Shown here piece by piece: positions 52,195 through 61,609 of a stretch of 64,000 nt of DNA (within the stretch, counting starts at the first letter, position 1; the number at the start of each line of letters is the position of its first letter). Both the position numbers and the translations under genes were made by a program. Under the pieces are notes generated by a model, which had not been told where the DNA came from, made no database searches, and worked only from the letters and a program-made list of their open reading frames with translations. The stretch is from JAPOXR01 sp965219635 (lineage in GTDB: Bacteria; Pseudomonadota; Alphaproteobacteria; Rhodobacterales; Rhodobacteraceae), in NCBI GenBank assembly GCA_965219635.1, contig OZ244783.1, positions 2,170,001 through 2,234,000 of the forward strand. The letters run 5' to 3'.

Positions 52195-53376
52195 ATGGCA
52201 GCAATTGGCCGCAACATAATCGGGTCCAGCGATCATCCACCATTCTACCCGGTTGCGAATACGGATGAAGTCTCGATCAAGGCTCCAGAGCTTCGAAGGG
52301 GCGAAGCTCTGCGCACCTGCGTTCGCTCACTCAGCGGATTCCAGAAGGAAGCCCTGGTCAGCTCCGCGCGCAATTCGCGGACCTGGCGGCTGGTCTCCGA
52401 CGAGGGTCCGTATCTGAAAGGCCATGACGCGGCTCCCTGCCCATTGGCGTTTTTGTCCTGCGGGATGGCTGCGAGTTTCATGAACGAAATCCTGGCGCTC
52501 GCCAGGCTCCGAGGCGTCGAAATACGGGAGTTGAAGCTGATCCAGGACAATTACTACACAATGAAGGGATCCATGCGCAGGCGCACCATGGTGGGAGGCG
52601 CTGAGAATATTGAACTGCAGGTCGAGATCGGCTGCGACCTGGATGACTCTGCGCTCAACGAATTCCTGATCGATGCAACCCATGCATCGCCCCTCAACGG
52701 GCTCATGCGTGGAACGCACACAAGCCTGTTCAAACTGGCAAGGAACGGAATGGAGTTGCCCACAAACAAGGCAGCAGAACTGGAGGGTGAACTCATACCG
52801 GACCCCGGCGACAAATTTGCCCGGTCAACCCCAGAACCAGGCGGACAGAACCTGATGGAGCCTGTTGGCCCGACGCCGAAAAAGAACGTCATCAAGGGGA
52901 CTTCAGCGGCGGCCGGCAGCCTGGCGGACGACCAGGACAGACGCCTGAACATAGGCGCCGTGGCAGTCAAGCGCGACGACGGCATCACAGAGATCCAGCA
53001 AATGCAGTATTCGCCGTACGGCACATCATTCCGGTTCCTAAGTTCCGAAGACGGGAGAGCGCCGGACGCCAACACACTGATCAGTGCCGGTATCGGATTT
53101 TGCTTCATGACCCAGTTCGGCCGCTTTGTTTCAATGCTCGGTCTCGACCTGCCCGATTACCGAATTGTCCAGGATACGCATTTCAGCCTCGGCGGCGCGA
53201 GCGGGGGCACAGGCAAGGCCGGGGAAGCCGACCCAGTCGAAACGCATGTCTATTTGGAAACATCAGAGCCGGACGAGATGGCGCAGGAGATGCTTGATAT
53301 CTCCGAACAAACCTGCTTCCTTCACGCGTTCTGCCGTACCGACCTCAAGACGAGACTGAAGGTTCGGCGAATATAG
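52195..53376 (+). CDS. OsmC-family protein with two OsmC-like domains
   Basis: A 393-residue protein with GGAG eight bases ahead of ATG 52195. The first OsmC-like half contains DAAPCPLAFLSCGMAASFMN and LKLIQDNYYTMKGSMRRR; the second contains NTLISAGIGFCFMTQFGRFV and ends SEQTCFLHAFCRTDLKTRLK, giving cysteines in the positions of OsmC/Ohr peroxide-reactive residues. Normal OsmC proteins are about 140 residues, so this looks like a tandem form with a linker of about 90 residues between the halves. A peroxide- or sulfur-related role is expected from the family. Confidence 0.8.
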   Translation: MAAIGRNIIGSSDHPPFYPVANTDEVSIKAPELRRGEALRTCVRSLSGFQKEALVSSARNSRTWRLVSDEGPYLKGHDAAPCPLAFLSCGMAASFMNEILALARLRGVEIRELKLIQDNYYTMKGSMRRRTMVGGAENIELQVEIGCDLDDSALNEFLIDATHASPLNGLMRGTHTSLFKLARNGMELPTNKAAELEGELIPDPGDKFARSTPEPGGQNLMEPVGPTPKKNVIKGTSAAAGSLADDQDRRLNIGAVAVKRDDGITEIQQMQYSPYGTSFRFLSSEDGRAPDANTLISAGIGFCFMTQFGRFVSMLGLDLPDYRIVQDTHFSLGGASGGTGKAGEADPVETHVYLETSEPDEMAQEMLDISEQTCFLHAFCRTDLKTRLKVRRI

Positions 53377-53639
53377 GGGATTGAGTATTCTTCGAACGCT
53401 CTGGGACAGAGTTACACCACAATCGTTCACGGACAAGACAGTCGCACTGAAACAAGATCGACATGGGCACTTGATTGCGGCACTGCAACAGAGATTGCAA
53501 GTTAACACTAGTGCCTATAAAAACGCAAGAACATCACACGAATAACGGTTTGAGATTCTATGATTATTACTGCAATGTTCGCACTGCCAGCTTCCCGGTG
53601 CAGCCTGATTATGGCTGACCAGCTAATATTGTCGATGCC

Positions 53640-56489
53640 ATGACACCAAGTCAGTTTATTGAGAAGTGGTGGCATGCCGAACTGAAGGAGCGATCTGGCT
53701 CACAGGAACACTTCATCGATCTGTGTAGACTGCTGGGAGAACCCACGCCCGCTGAAGCCGACCCGGCGGGCGAATGGTATTGCTTTGAGCGAGGAGCGCG
53801 AAAAGACTCTGGAGGCAGCGGTTGGGCCGATGTCTGGAAACGCGGCTGCTTCGCATGGGAGTACAAGGGCAATCACGCCAACCTTGACGCGGCGTTCAAC
53901 CAGTTGAGGCAGTACGCACTCGCACTCGAAAACCCACCTCTGCTGATCGTATCGAATATGAAGCGGATTCGCATTTGTACAAACTGGACAAACAGCGTGA
54001 GCGAAACGCACGAGTTTGGGCTGGAGGATCTTTCTAACGCTAGAGTTCGCGACAGACTCAAATGGGCCATGTCTGACCCAGAACGGCTCCGACCAGGAGA
54101 ATCGCGCCAGGCCGTTACTGAACGTGCGGCAGCGACATTTGCAGAAATTGCTCAGTGGCTCAGGGATCAGCGGCATGACCCGCAGGCCGTGGCGCACTTT
54201 GTCAACCGGTTGGTATTCTGCTTGTTCGCCGAGGATGTAGGACTGCTACCAAACAACATGTTTACCCGAATGCTGCGACGCTCTCGGCAAGATCCCGAAC
54301 AGTTTGCAGTCTACGCGTCACAGTTGTTTGGTGCAATGGCCTATGGCGGCGACATAGGATTTGAACCTGTGGCATGGTTCAACGGTGGATTGTTTGAAGA
54401 CGACGCCGTGTTGCCTCTCGACCGCGATCGGATCGACACAGCGCTTAAGGCAGCGGCACTCGACTGGTCGGAAATTGACCCGTCGATACTTGGTACATTG
54501 TTTGAGCGCGGTCTTGACCCAAGCAAGCGTTCACAACTTGGCGCTCACTACACCGACACCGACAAGATCATGCGGATTGTTGAGCCTGTAATCGTTCGTC
54601 CCTTGCTCTCCGAATGGGAGTCTGTGCGAGCCACGATCACGGCTACGATAGAACGCTCCAAGGCCGCTAAATCTAGGACTTCCCAAACTCGGCAAAAAAA
54701 GAAGGCACGAAAGTCATTTGACGCATTTCTTCACCGATTGCGTAGGTTTACTGTTCTCGACCCAGCCTGCGGTTCGGGGAACTTCCTCTATCTTGCACTT
54801 CACGCTCTGAAGGACATTGAGCATCGGGTCCAACTCGAAGCAGAAGCACTTGGCTTGGTACGCTACTTCCCGCAAGTAGGTCCAGCGAACTTGAGAGGCA
54901 TCGAGATCAGTGCGTACGCAGCAGAGCTTGCACGCGTTTCGTTATGGATCGGCGACATCCAATGGTTGAGGCGCAACGGTTTCAATCGTCCGATCGACCC
55001 GATCCTGCAGCCGCTGAACAACATCGAATGCCGGGATGCTATTCTTTCCCCTGATGGGGATGAGCCGGACTGGCCGGAAGCCGATGCCGTAATTGGTAAC
55101 CCCCCGTTTCTTGGAAACAGACGGATACGAAGCGAACTTGGAGACTTCGTCGCCGATACACTGCCGAAGCTCCATCGAAGCATGGTGGGTGGAAAGCCCG
55201 ATTTGGTCTGCTACTGGTTTGCCAAGGCTGCACGAATGTTGGCTGACAGTCGAGTCCAGAGAATTGGGCTGGTTGCGACAAATTCCATACGAGGCGGTAC
55301 GAACCGCAATGTACTGAAGAGGATCACTGAAATAGGCACTATTTTCGAGGCTTGGTCGGATGAGCCTTGGGTAGTTGACGGTGCAGCGGTACGTGTTTCC
55401 ATCATTTGTTTTGGCGCAAAAAACGACAAGAGCACTTTGGCAGCTAGACTCAATGATGTGTCTGTCGACACAATCCACTCCGATCTTTCGGCAGCCGTAG
55501 GAGGGGTAGGAATTGACCTGACAAGAGCTAAACGCCTGACATTAAACCGGGGTATTGCCTTTCAAGGGGACATCAAACGCGGACCCTTTGATATTCCTGG
55601 TGATCTGGCCCGCAAGTGGCTTCTGCTACCGAATAACCCAAACGGCCGACCAAACTCGGATGTCCTTAGTCCTTGGATAAACGGTCATGATGTTGCTCGG
55701 CGTCCGGCTGGCAAGTGGATCATAGATTTTGGAGACTCAATGAGTGAAACTGATGCTGCGTTGTACGAAGCACCCTTTACGCATGTTGCAAACCATGTGA
55801 AGCCAAAACGTCAGAAAACACGGGAGCTAGAGAGCCGAAAATACTGGTACAGACATTGGAACACTCGCCCAAACATGTGGAGGGCTCTTCTTGGTCTCCC
55901 ACGCTTTATCGCTACACCGACTGTTTCAAAGTACCGTTTATTCGTTTGGCTTTCGGCAGGCGTATGTCCTGATCACCAACTGATCGTGTTCGCACGCGAT
56001 GATGATGTAACTTTTGGCATCCTGCACAGCCGGTTTCATGAGATTTGGTCACTTAGGCTTGGTACAAGCCTTGAAGATCGACCGCGCTACACACCTACCA
56101 CTACGTTTGGTACGTTTCCTTTTCCCCGAGGCTTTTCTCCAGACATCCCGGCTATCTCATATTCTGGCGATCCGCGGGCGGTTGCCATTGCGGACGCCTC
56201 GCGGCGACTTGTGGAATTGCGCGACCGCTGGCTCAATCCTCCAGAATGGATCAAATGGGTGGAGGAACCTGTTCCAGGATTACCATTGCGCCCGGTCGCC
56301 CGAAACGGGGCAGCAGCAAAGAAACTCGAAAGCCGCACACTGACCAGCCTTTACAATGAACGACCGCAGTGGCTTGCTGATGCACATAATTCGCTCAATG
56401 CCGCGGTGGCGACTGCGTACGGATGGGAAGCAGAAATCTCTGACGACGAGGCATTGAAGAACTTGCTGGCACTCAACCTGAAGTCCTAA
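53640..56489 (+). CDS. MmeI-like single-chain restriction-modification enzyme (type IIL)
   Basis: A 949-residue DNA methyltransferase joined to an N-terminal nuclease. Nuclease: Asp64 with Glu74 and Lys76 in ADVWKRGCFAWEYKG, the D-x9-EYK pattern of MmeI-type enzymes. Methyltransferase: motif I LDPACGSGNFLYLAL near 373 and motif IV GNPPFLG near 485, an amino-methyltransferase of the gamma-like order; helical spacer before it (GTLFERGLDPSKRSQLGAHY). A target-recognition region occupies about residues 620-850. One protein would both mark and cut DNA; no separate specificity or nuclease gene is adjacent. By eye the gene is more AT-rich than its neighbours, in keeping with transfer. DrmMI-like DISARM methyltransferases are relatives without the nuclease motif. 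Confidence 0.85.
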   Translation: MTPSQFIEKWWHAELKERSGSQEHFIDLCRLLGEPTPAEADPAGEWYCFERGARKDSGGSGWADVWKRGCFAWEYKGNHANLDAAFNQLRQYALALENPPLLIVSNMKRIRICTNWTNSVSETHEFGLEDLSNARVRDRLKWAMSDPERLRPGESRQAVTERAAATFAEIAQWLRDQRHDPQAVAHFVNRLVFCLFAEDVGLLPNNMFTRMLRRSRQDPEQFAVYASQLFGAMAYGGDIGFEPVAWFNGGLFEDDAVLPLDRDRIDTALKAAALDWSEIDPSILGTLFERGLDPSKRSQLGAHYTDTDKIMRIVEPVIVRPLLSEWESVRATITATIERSKAAKSRTSQTRQKKKARKSFDAFLHRLRRFTVLDPACGSGNFLYLALHALKDIEHRVQLEAEALGLVRYFPQVGPANLRGIEISAYAAELARVSLWIGDIQWLRRNGFNRPIDPILQPLNNIECRDAILSPDGDEPDWPEADAVIGNPPFLGNRRIRSELGDFVADTLPKLHRSMVGGKPDLVCYWFAKAARMLADSRVQRIGLVATNSIRGGTNRNVLKRITEIGTIFEAWSDEPWVVDGAAVRVSIICFGAKNDKSTLAARLNDVSVDTIHSDLSAAVGGVGIDLTRAKRLTLNRGIAFQGDIKRGPFDIPGDLARKWLLLPNNPNGRPNSDVLSPWINGHDVARRPAGKWIIDFGDSMSETDAALYEAPFTHVANHVKPKRQKTRELESRKYWYRHWNTRPNMWRALLGLPRFIATPTVSKYRLFVWLSAGVCPDHQLIVFARDDDVTFGILHSRFHEIWSLRLGTSLEDRPRYTPTTTFGTFPFPRGFSPDIPAISYSGDPRAVAIADASRRLVELRDRWLNPPEWIKWVEEPVPGLPLRPVARNGAAAKKLESRTLTSLYNERPQWLADAHNSLNAAVATAYGWEAEISDDEALKNLLALNLKS

Positions 56490-56747
56490 CAGCCGTGAAA
56501 TTGGGAAAACCGCAATTTACAGACGGACCCGACCACTGAGGTAGAACAGAGGTTGAATTGCATCTAACCCGGCCCCAGAGCCTGATACGTAGAGACATAC
56601 CTCAATGCCTGCGCTGCAACGAACAGCATGAATAGTCGACTCTGCAGTTCGTTTTATGGTTTCGTTAACCAAAAACGTTCTGGTCAATAATGGCGTCACT
56701 TTCGAATACTGTTTCCGGGGCAACTCGGAAACAAAGCCTGTCAGCAA

Positions 56748-57392
56748 TCATGCATCGCCGCCAGCATCGGTTTTGCTGACCTTAGGCTCGGGCTTGGGGT
56801 CATCCTGGTCCTTTCCCGCCATCAGAACGTAGACCTGCACAAACAGGATGACAGAAGTCACGATCGGTGCCACTAGGGTCTTGAAATACACCCAACTCTC
56901 GGTCGAAAGATTGCGCCAGACCAGTTCATTTGCCACTGCCAGAGCAAAAAACAGGATTGCGCAGTTGCGCGTGAGGACAAACCACTCCCTTTCCTCCAAT
57001 GGCAACGCCTCTGACAACAGGTATTGGACAACAGACTTTCCTCGCAGCAATCCGACCGCCAGCACCCCTGCAAACAGCAGGTAGATGATGGTCGGCTTGA
57101 TCTTGAAGAAACGCTCGTCATTGAACCAGATCGTCAGCCCGCCAAAGGCAACAACCAGCACAGCAGTGACAGTCTGCATGCGGGAGAGTTTTCCGGTAAG
57201 CCGCCACAATATGCCGATACTCAAGAGCAGAATTGGTATGAAGCCCGCAGTTACGGCAATGAAACCGGTGTATTCGACACCACCAACGGTAAACGTACGA
57301 TCCTTGACCAGAATGTACGCTGCCAGAAATAACAGCAGGGGTCCGAACTCCAGCGCTGTTCTGGTGCTTTGTTTCACATCTTCTGCCGGCAT
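56748..57392 (-). CDS. yciB: YciB-family inner-membrane protein (IspZ/septation protein A)
   Basis: A 214-residue membrane protein with five to six hydrophobic segments. The family start is LEFGPLLLFLAAYILVKDRT, and KIKPTIIYLLFAGVLAVGLL, EREWFVLTRNCAILFFALAV and NELVWRNLSTESWVYFKTLV are hallmark regions. YciB affects envelope integrity and division. In many alphaproteobacteria it lies next to ftsY; here they are about 3.1 kb apart with an insert between them. The C-terminus is a charged tail rich in Asp, Pro and Lys. Confidence 0.92.
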   Translation of the reverse strand: MPAEDVKQSTRTALEFGPLLLFLAAYILVKDRTFTVGGVEYTGFIAVTAGFIPILLLSIGILWRLTGKLSRMQTVTAVLVVAFGGLTIWFNDERFFKIKPTIIYLLFAGVLAVGLLRGKSVVQYLLSEALPLEEREWFVLTRNCAILFFALAVANELVWRNLSTESWVYFKTLVAPIVTSVILFVQVYVLMAGKDQDDPKPEPKVSKTDAGGDA

Positions 57393-58147
57393 TGGTCTCT
57401 TCCACTATCGGGGCATTGCTTCGTAACCGTTGCGTCCATTTCCGGCACGGTCAATGCACCCGCTCCTTTCCCTGCATGTCACAGTAGTTCCGTCGCATTG
57501 CAAGCGCGACCTCTGCCGCTCCATGCCGCAATCGTTCCCTATTCGACGCCACCCGGATCACCGCATGCCGGACAGACAGAATAGGACTCCGCCTGTTGAG
57601 CTATCACCGCATCAAGGTGATCATCCCGTGCCAGATAGGAGGAACTGTTACCGTTCTCAACCGTTAGCCGATCAGGCGGCGCCAGCGCTGCCAGGCATTC
57701 GTCTTCCGGCACACCTTCAATCCGCCGAACCGGCCATGATCTGGACTAACGGCGACGTCAGCCAGTTCCCTGGAAGGGCCAGACAGTGGAGTGCGGCAGG
57801 GCAGATATGCCCTTGGCAACGTCAATTGCGTGATCATCCTGAAGCCATCTTCAGCGTGTTCCGAGAAGACCCAGTCAAATCCGCCTCTCTGACGGCAACT
57901 GGTTTTGAGCCTTGTGCAGAGCGTCCATATCGGTGCCGTTTGCATTGCGACAGATGGTCGCCGTCCTTGCTCATAAACGGATCATCGTAGCGGGTCAGCA
58001 CAGAGTTGACACCGGGATTTCCATTCGGCGGGTCTTGTTGCACAATGAGGCAGTGGTTGGTCCCGGGACTGCCAACTCCAGCAGAGCCGCCGTGGGCCGC
58101 AGCAAAGTCCAATCTCCTTGCTGTTTATGGCCGGAGCATCAGTTTCC
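57393..58147. other. gene-poor region between yciB and methyltransferase
   Basis: About 750 bases with no family-like gene. Frames on both strands lack recognisable domains. It is the left part of an insert in the yciB-ftsY neighbourhood. Confidence 0.4.
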
Positions 58148-58825
58148 ATGAGTCACTCTGTCAGAAGCCATTTGCGCATTGAAATCCAGGCCTATGACGA
58201 AGCGATCCGCCGTTTCATTCCCGGCTATGATGAAATGCTGCAAATTGTCAGCAGTGAAGTACTGCGCCTCAATCCGAAACATGTGGTTGACCTGGGTGCC
58301 GGCACAGGCGCCCTCAGCCTCGCCGTGCTGGAGTGCTGTCCGAGCGCCCAACTGACACTGATCGATACCGATCCCGAAATGCTTGGACAGGCGCGCATCC
58401 GGCTACATTCCTACGCAGAACGGACAAACTTCCTGGAACGCTCATTCTATGGCGCATTGCCCGAATGCGATGCGGTCATCGCCTCACTTGCCCTTCATCA
58501 TGTCCCGGACATGAACAAGAAGAAGGCACTTTATTCCTCGGTCGAGGCGGCGCTCAGGCCCGGCGGAGTCTTCGTCAATGCCGATGTCACCATGCCTACC
58601 GACCCACAGTCACGGGACGCCGATTTCCGTGTCTGGATCAATCATTTGGTTGCATGCGGTATTTCTGAGGATCGTGCCTGGCAACACTTTGAAGAGTGGG
58701 CAGAAGAAGATGTGTACATGCCACTTGAGGATGAACTGGCGGGGCTTGGCAGTTCCGGACTGGCCGCTGAATGTATATGGCGGCTGACTCCGGCCACGGT
58801 CATCTCAGCAACCAAGGAAGCCTGA
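58148..58825 (+). CDS. class I SAM-dependent methyltransferase
   Basis: A 225-residue small-molecule methyltransferase. Motif I is HVVDLGAGTGALSLAVL near residue 49, the acidic binding residue is in LTLIDTDPEMLGQA, motif II-like ECDAVIASLALHHV and the motif III region LRPGGVFVNADVT follow. The N-terminus MSHSVRSHLRIEIQAYDEAI fits the start at ATG 58148; the frame can also begin at 58118 or 58127. The substrate is unknown. The gene seems to be monocistronic. Confidence 0.82.
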   Translation: MSHSVRSHLRIEIQAYDEAIRRFIPGYDEMLQIVSSEVLRLNPKHVVDLGAGTGALSLAVLECCPSAQLTLIDTDPEMLGQARIRLHSYAERTNFLERSFYGALPECDAVIASLALHHVPDMNKKKALYSSVEAALRPGGVFVNADVTMPTDPQSRDADFRVWINHLVACGISEDRAWQHFEEWAEEDVYMPLEDELAGLGSSGLAAECIWRLTPATVISATKEA

Positions 58826-58891
58826 TTGGCCGCACCGTCTTCACCCGGTTCAGTACCTGCAACCAGTAGGGCATTTTGGCAAATGGGGAGT

Positions 58892-59143
58892 CTACACGCG
58901 CTGACCCATGTCATGTGGCTTCATCCACCCCGGGTTGGGATCATTGCCTTGTGAATCGAGTTTCCGGATCTTGCCCTCCGGGCGGTGGATGAATGGCCAA
59001 GCCCGCTGGTTCCAGGCAATCTCACTTCCGGCGTTGATTGCCTCCTGATGTGTCCGGTGTAAGAACGATATGCGCTGGCTACCAGAACTGTCGACAGCCC
59101 ATCCGTGTTCGTGGGGAGCAACCTGTTGGTTGCGCCTTCTCAT
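58892..59143 (-). CDS. DUF2188-like small protein
   Basis: An 83-residue protein matching the DUF2188 pattern: N-terminal NQQVAPHEHGWAVDSSGSQR, the middle HRTHQEAINAGSEIAWNQRA and the end IHRPEGKIRKLDSQGNDPNP. In this family the pattern His-Val-Val-Pro-His...Gly-Trp-Ala-Val and ...Gly-Asn-Asp-Pro-x-Pro is conserved, and most residues are kept here. Function is unknown; family members are often linked to mobile or plasmid DNA. The gene is longer at its C-terminus than usual (WMKPHDMGQRV). Confidence 0.72.
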   Translation of the reverse strand: MRRRNQQVAPHEHGWAVDSSGSQRISFLHRTHQEAINAGSEIAWNQRAWPFIHRPEGKIRKLDSQGNDPNPGWMKPHDMGQRV

Positions 59144-59275
59144 TCCAAACTACTGAATTTGCACCATTTGTCCCCATCGCAGGTGCCCACAGTTCAAAGT
59201 TGATCGTTCTGGAACGATGATTTACATTCTGACCCAATATTTCCACTGTGTAAACCGATACCCTGAAGGATCCGC

Positions 59276-60367
59276 ATGTTTGGAGATCGTCTGAAGCTCG
59301 CACGAAAGAAGGCCGGATATTCTCTGCGTGGTCTCTCAGGTGCGCTGGGCGGCGAAGTCACCGCCCAAGCCATCGGCAAGTACGAACGCGGCGAAATGAT
59401 GCCAAGTTCTAGAGTGCTGACTCATCTGACAAAAGTTTTGGGCATATCAGTTGAGTACCTGCTTAGTGAGCGGGTCGAGAGGCTCGAAGCGGTCGAGTTC
59501 CGTAAACTCTCGGGCACGAGTGCGGGCGAACGGGCACGGGTAGAGGCACATGTGATCGACCATCTCCAGCGCTATCTGGCGATTGAGGAAATCCTTGATC
59601 TGGACAGCAGCGCTTGGGAAGCCCCGCGGTTTGGCAGCCTCTTCCTGCGCCATGAAGACGACGGTGAAATCCTTGCACAGGATCTACGCCGGAACTGGAA
59701 GTTGGGGACTGGACCGATCCCCGACATGACATCACTTCTGGAAGACAAGAGAATCAGGGTTTTCGTCATCCCTCTTTCCGATCGCGTCTATGGTCTTACT
59801 TGCCTGGTTTGCCGCCCCAACCAAAAGGCCATGGTCCCGGTAATCGTGGTAAACCAGCGTGTTACCTTGGAGCGGCGGCGATTGACGCTCGCTCATGAAC
59901 TGGCACACTGGCTAATCGACGAGTCCTCGCCTGTCGATCACGAACGGGCATCGAATGTCTTTGCTGGAGCCTTTCTCGTGCCCAGGGATCATCTTGAACG
60001 CGTGATCGGAAGTCCGCGAAATGCTCTGGCCTATGACGAACTGGTCCAGTTCAAGCGTATGTACCGGATCAGCGCCGCGGCTCTTCTTGTACGCTTGAGG
60101 CAAGTTGGCGTCATTGATGGCTCGACTCTGGAATATGCCTTCCAGACATTTGGGCGTGGATGGCGGTCCTATGAACCGGAGCCTCTGGAAGGTCCGGGCG
60201 AAGAGGGCAAACACGAAGTCCCTCGGCGATTCGAGAGGCTTTGCTACCAGGCACTGGCGGAGAAACTTATAGATCTCGGCAAGGCGAGCGAACTGTTGCA
60301 GCGGCCGTTGGCAGAAATCACGAGAGGAATGAAGGGACCTGCCAAAGGCAATGCGTCTGGTGGTTAG
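59276..60367 (+). CDS. XRE helix-turn-helix + ImmA/IrrE metallopeptidase
   Basis: A 363-residue fusion. Residues about 1-65 are an XRE HTH (RLKLARKKAGYSLRGLSGAL, then AQAIGKYERGEMMPSS), and a zinc peptidase follows with HELAHWLID at about residue 206 and a downstream Glu. Such proteins act as self-cleaving repressor/antitoxin pairs (COG2856/ImmA group) controlling an adjacent toxin, phage or conjugative element. No toxin gene follows: after the stop the next recognisable gene, ftsY, is on the other strand. It is therefore an orphan or acts at a distance. Confidence 0.87.
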   Translation: MFGDRLKLARKKAGYSLRGLSGALGGEVTAQAIGKYERGEMMPSSRVLTHLTKVLGISVEYLLSERVERLEAVEFRKLSGTSAGERARVEAHVIDHLQRYLAIEEILDLDSSAWEAPRFGSLFLRHEDDGEILAQDLRRNWKLGTGPIPDMTSLLEDKRIRVFVIPLSDRVYGLTCLVCRPNQKAMVPVIVVNQRVTLERRRLTLAHELAHWLIDESSPVDHERASNVFAGAFLVPRDHLERVIGSPRNALAYDELVQFKRMYRISAAALLVRLRQVGVIDGSTLEYAFQTFGRGWRSYEPEPLEGPGEEGKHEVPRRFERLCYQALAEKLIDLGKASELLQRPLAEITRGMKGPAKGNASGG

Positions 60368-60506
60368 CGACATGAACGGCATGATCTGTCTGAGGAAGGT
60401 CGAGTGCCAATTCGGACGAACTTGAATGCGATTCCGGCAATACTTGAACGCGCTTCATTGTGCGCTCTTGTCCCTTCTCCGACTTGCGGCAACCTTTCAA
60501 TCGCCG

Positions 60507-61541
60507 TCAGGATCCCGTCAGCGCACCCGCAAATTCCGCTGGGTCAAATGCGGACAGATCATCAATTCCTTCACCTATTCCGATGGCGTGCACAGGGAGG
60601 CCAATCTTGGCAGCCAAAGCCACTAGAATGCCTCCCTTGGCAGTTCCGTCCAGCTTGGTCATCACTAGCCCGGTGATTTCAGCAATTTCCCTGAACACCT
60701 CAACCTGCGAGATGGCGTTCTGGCCCGTGGTCGCGTCCAGTACCAGCAAGGTGTTGTGAGGCGCCTCACTGTCCAGTTTCCTGATTACCCTGATGATCTT
60801 TGCCAGTTCCGCCATCAGGTCCTTGCGGTTCTGGAGCCGGCCTGCGGTGTCGATCAGCAGTATGTCCGATCCATCGGCTCTTGCCTTTTCCATGGCGCTG
60901 TAGGCTAGCGCCGCGGGATCGGAACCTGCCGTCGCTGTCAATACCGGCACCCCTGCCCTGCTCCCCCAGATCTGGAGTTGCTCCACGGCAGCTGCCCGGA
61001 AGGTGTCGCCGGCAGCGATTGTCACCTTCTTTCCGGCGGCACCGAACTGGCTGGCAAGCTTGCCTATGGTCGTTGTCTTGCCTGATCCGTTGACCCCGAC
61101 CACCAGGATCACCTGCAGCCCGCCGGGATAGAGTGGAAGCGGACGAGCAATTGGTTCAAGGATGGCCTCGATTTGCCCTGCGATGAGTTTCTTGATCTCG
61201 GGAGCGGTAACCCGTTGGCCAAACCGCTCCTCGGCGACAAGCGAAACAACTTTCCCCGCGAGGTCGACTCCCATATCGGAGGCCACCAGCAGATCCTCCA
61301 GTTCCTCAAGCATTTCGTCGTCCAGACGCCGGCTGGGAGCAGGCTTGCCGGCACCGGTCGCACTGGCGATCTTTCCCAACAGCCCTTTTCTCTCCGGCTC
61401 CCGGCGGCCGGATGCTTGCGGAGCTTCATGCTGTCCGAGTTGTGCATCGTCGCCGTCTGAATCGACAAGCTCTTCAATGCCGCTTTCGAGACGCGACGAC
61501 GACCGGCGGAGCCTGTCCTTAAGTTTGGACAGAAACGACAT
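60507..61541 (-). CDS. ftsY: signal recognition particle receptor FtsY
   Basis: The SRP receptor GTPase that delivers ribosome-nascent chains to SecYEG. 344 residues from ATG 61541. The N-terminal acidic A-domain is short (SSRLESGIEELVDSDGDDAQ), followed by the NG domain: P-loop GVNGSGKTTTIGKLAS, DTAGRLQNRKDLMAEL and TKLDGTAKGGILVALA; the end (EGIDDLSAFDPAEFAGALTG) is normal for FtsY. It is the essential housekeeping anchor of this region. Confidence 0.96.
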   Translation of the reverse strand: MSFLSKLKDRLRRSSSRLESGIEELVDSDGDDAQLGQHEAPQASGRREPERKGLLGKIASATGAGKPAPSRRLDDEMLEELEDLLVASDMGVDLAGKVVSLVAEERFGQRVTAPEIKKLIAGQIEAILEPIARPLPLYPGGLQVILVVGVNGSGKTTTIGKLASQFGAAGKKVTIAAGDTFRAAAVEQLQIWGSRAGVPVLTATAGSDPAALAYSAMEKARADGSDILLIDTAGRLQNRKDLMAELAKIIRVIRKLDSEAPHNTLLVLDATTGQNAISQVEVFREIAEITGLVMTKLDGTAKGGILVALAAKIGLPVHAIGIGEGIDDLSAFDPAEFAGALTGS

Positions 61542-61609
61542 CTGCCCTGCCAAAAACGGGATGGATGCTCATCCGTTTTTCGTCCTTTTGCCTTTCGATG
61601 GCGCCTATT

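Noticed and set aside
57430..57990. 186-codon plus-strand frame
   Set aside because: Arg/Pro/His-rich, no ribosome site and no recognised motif; the stretch is probably non-coding.
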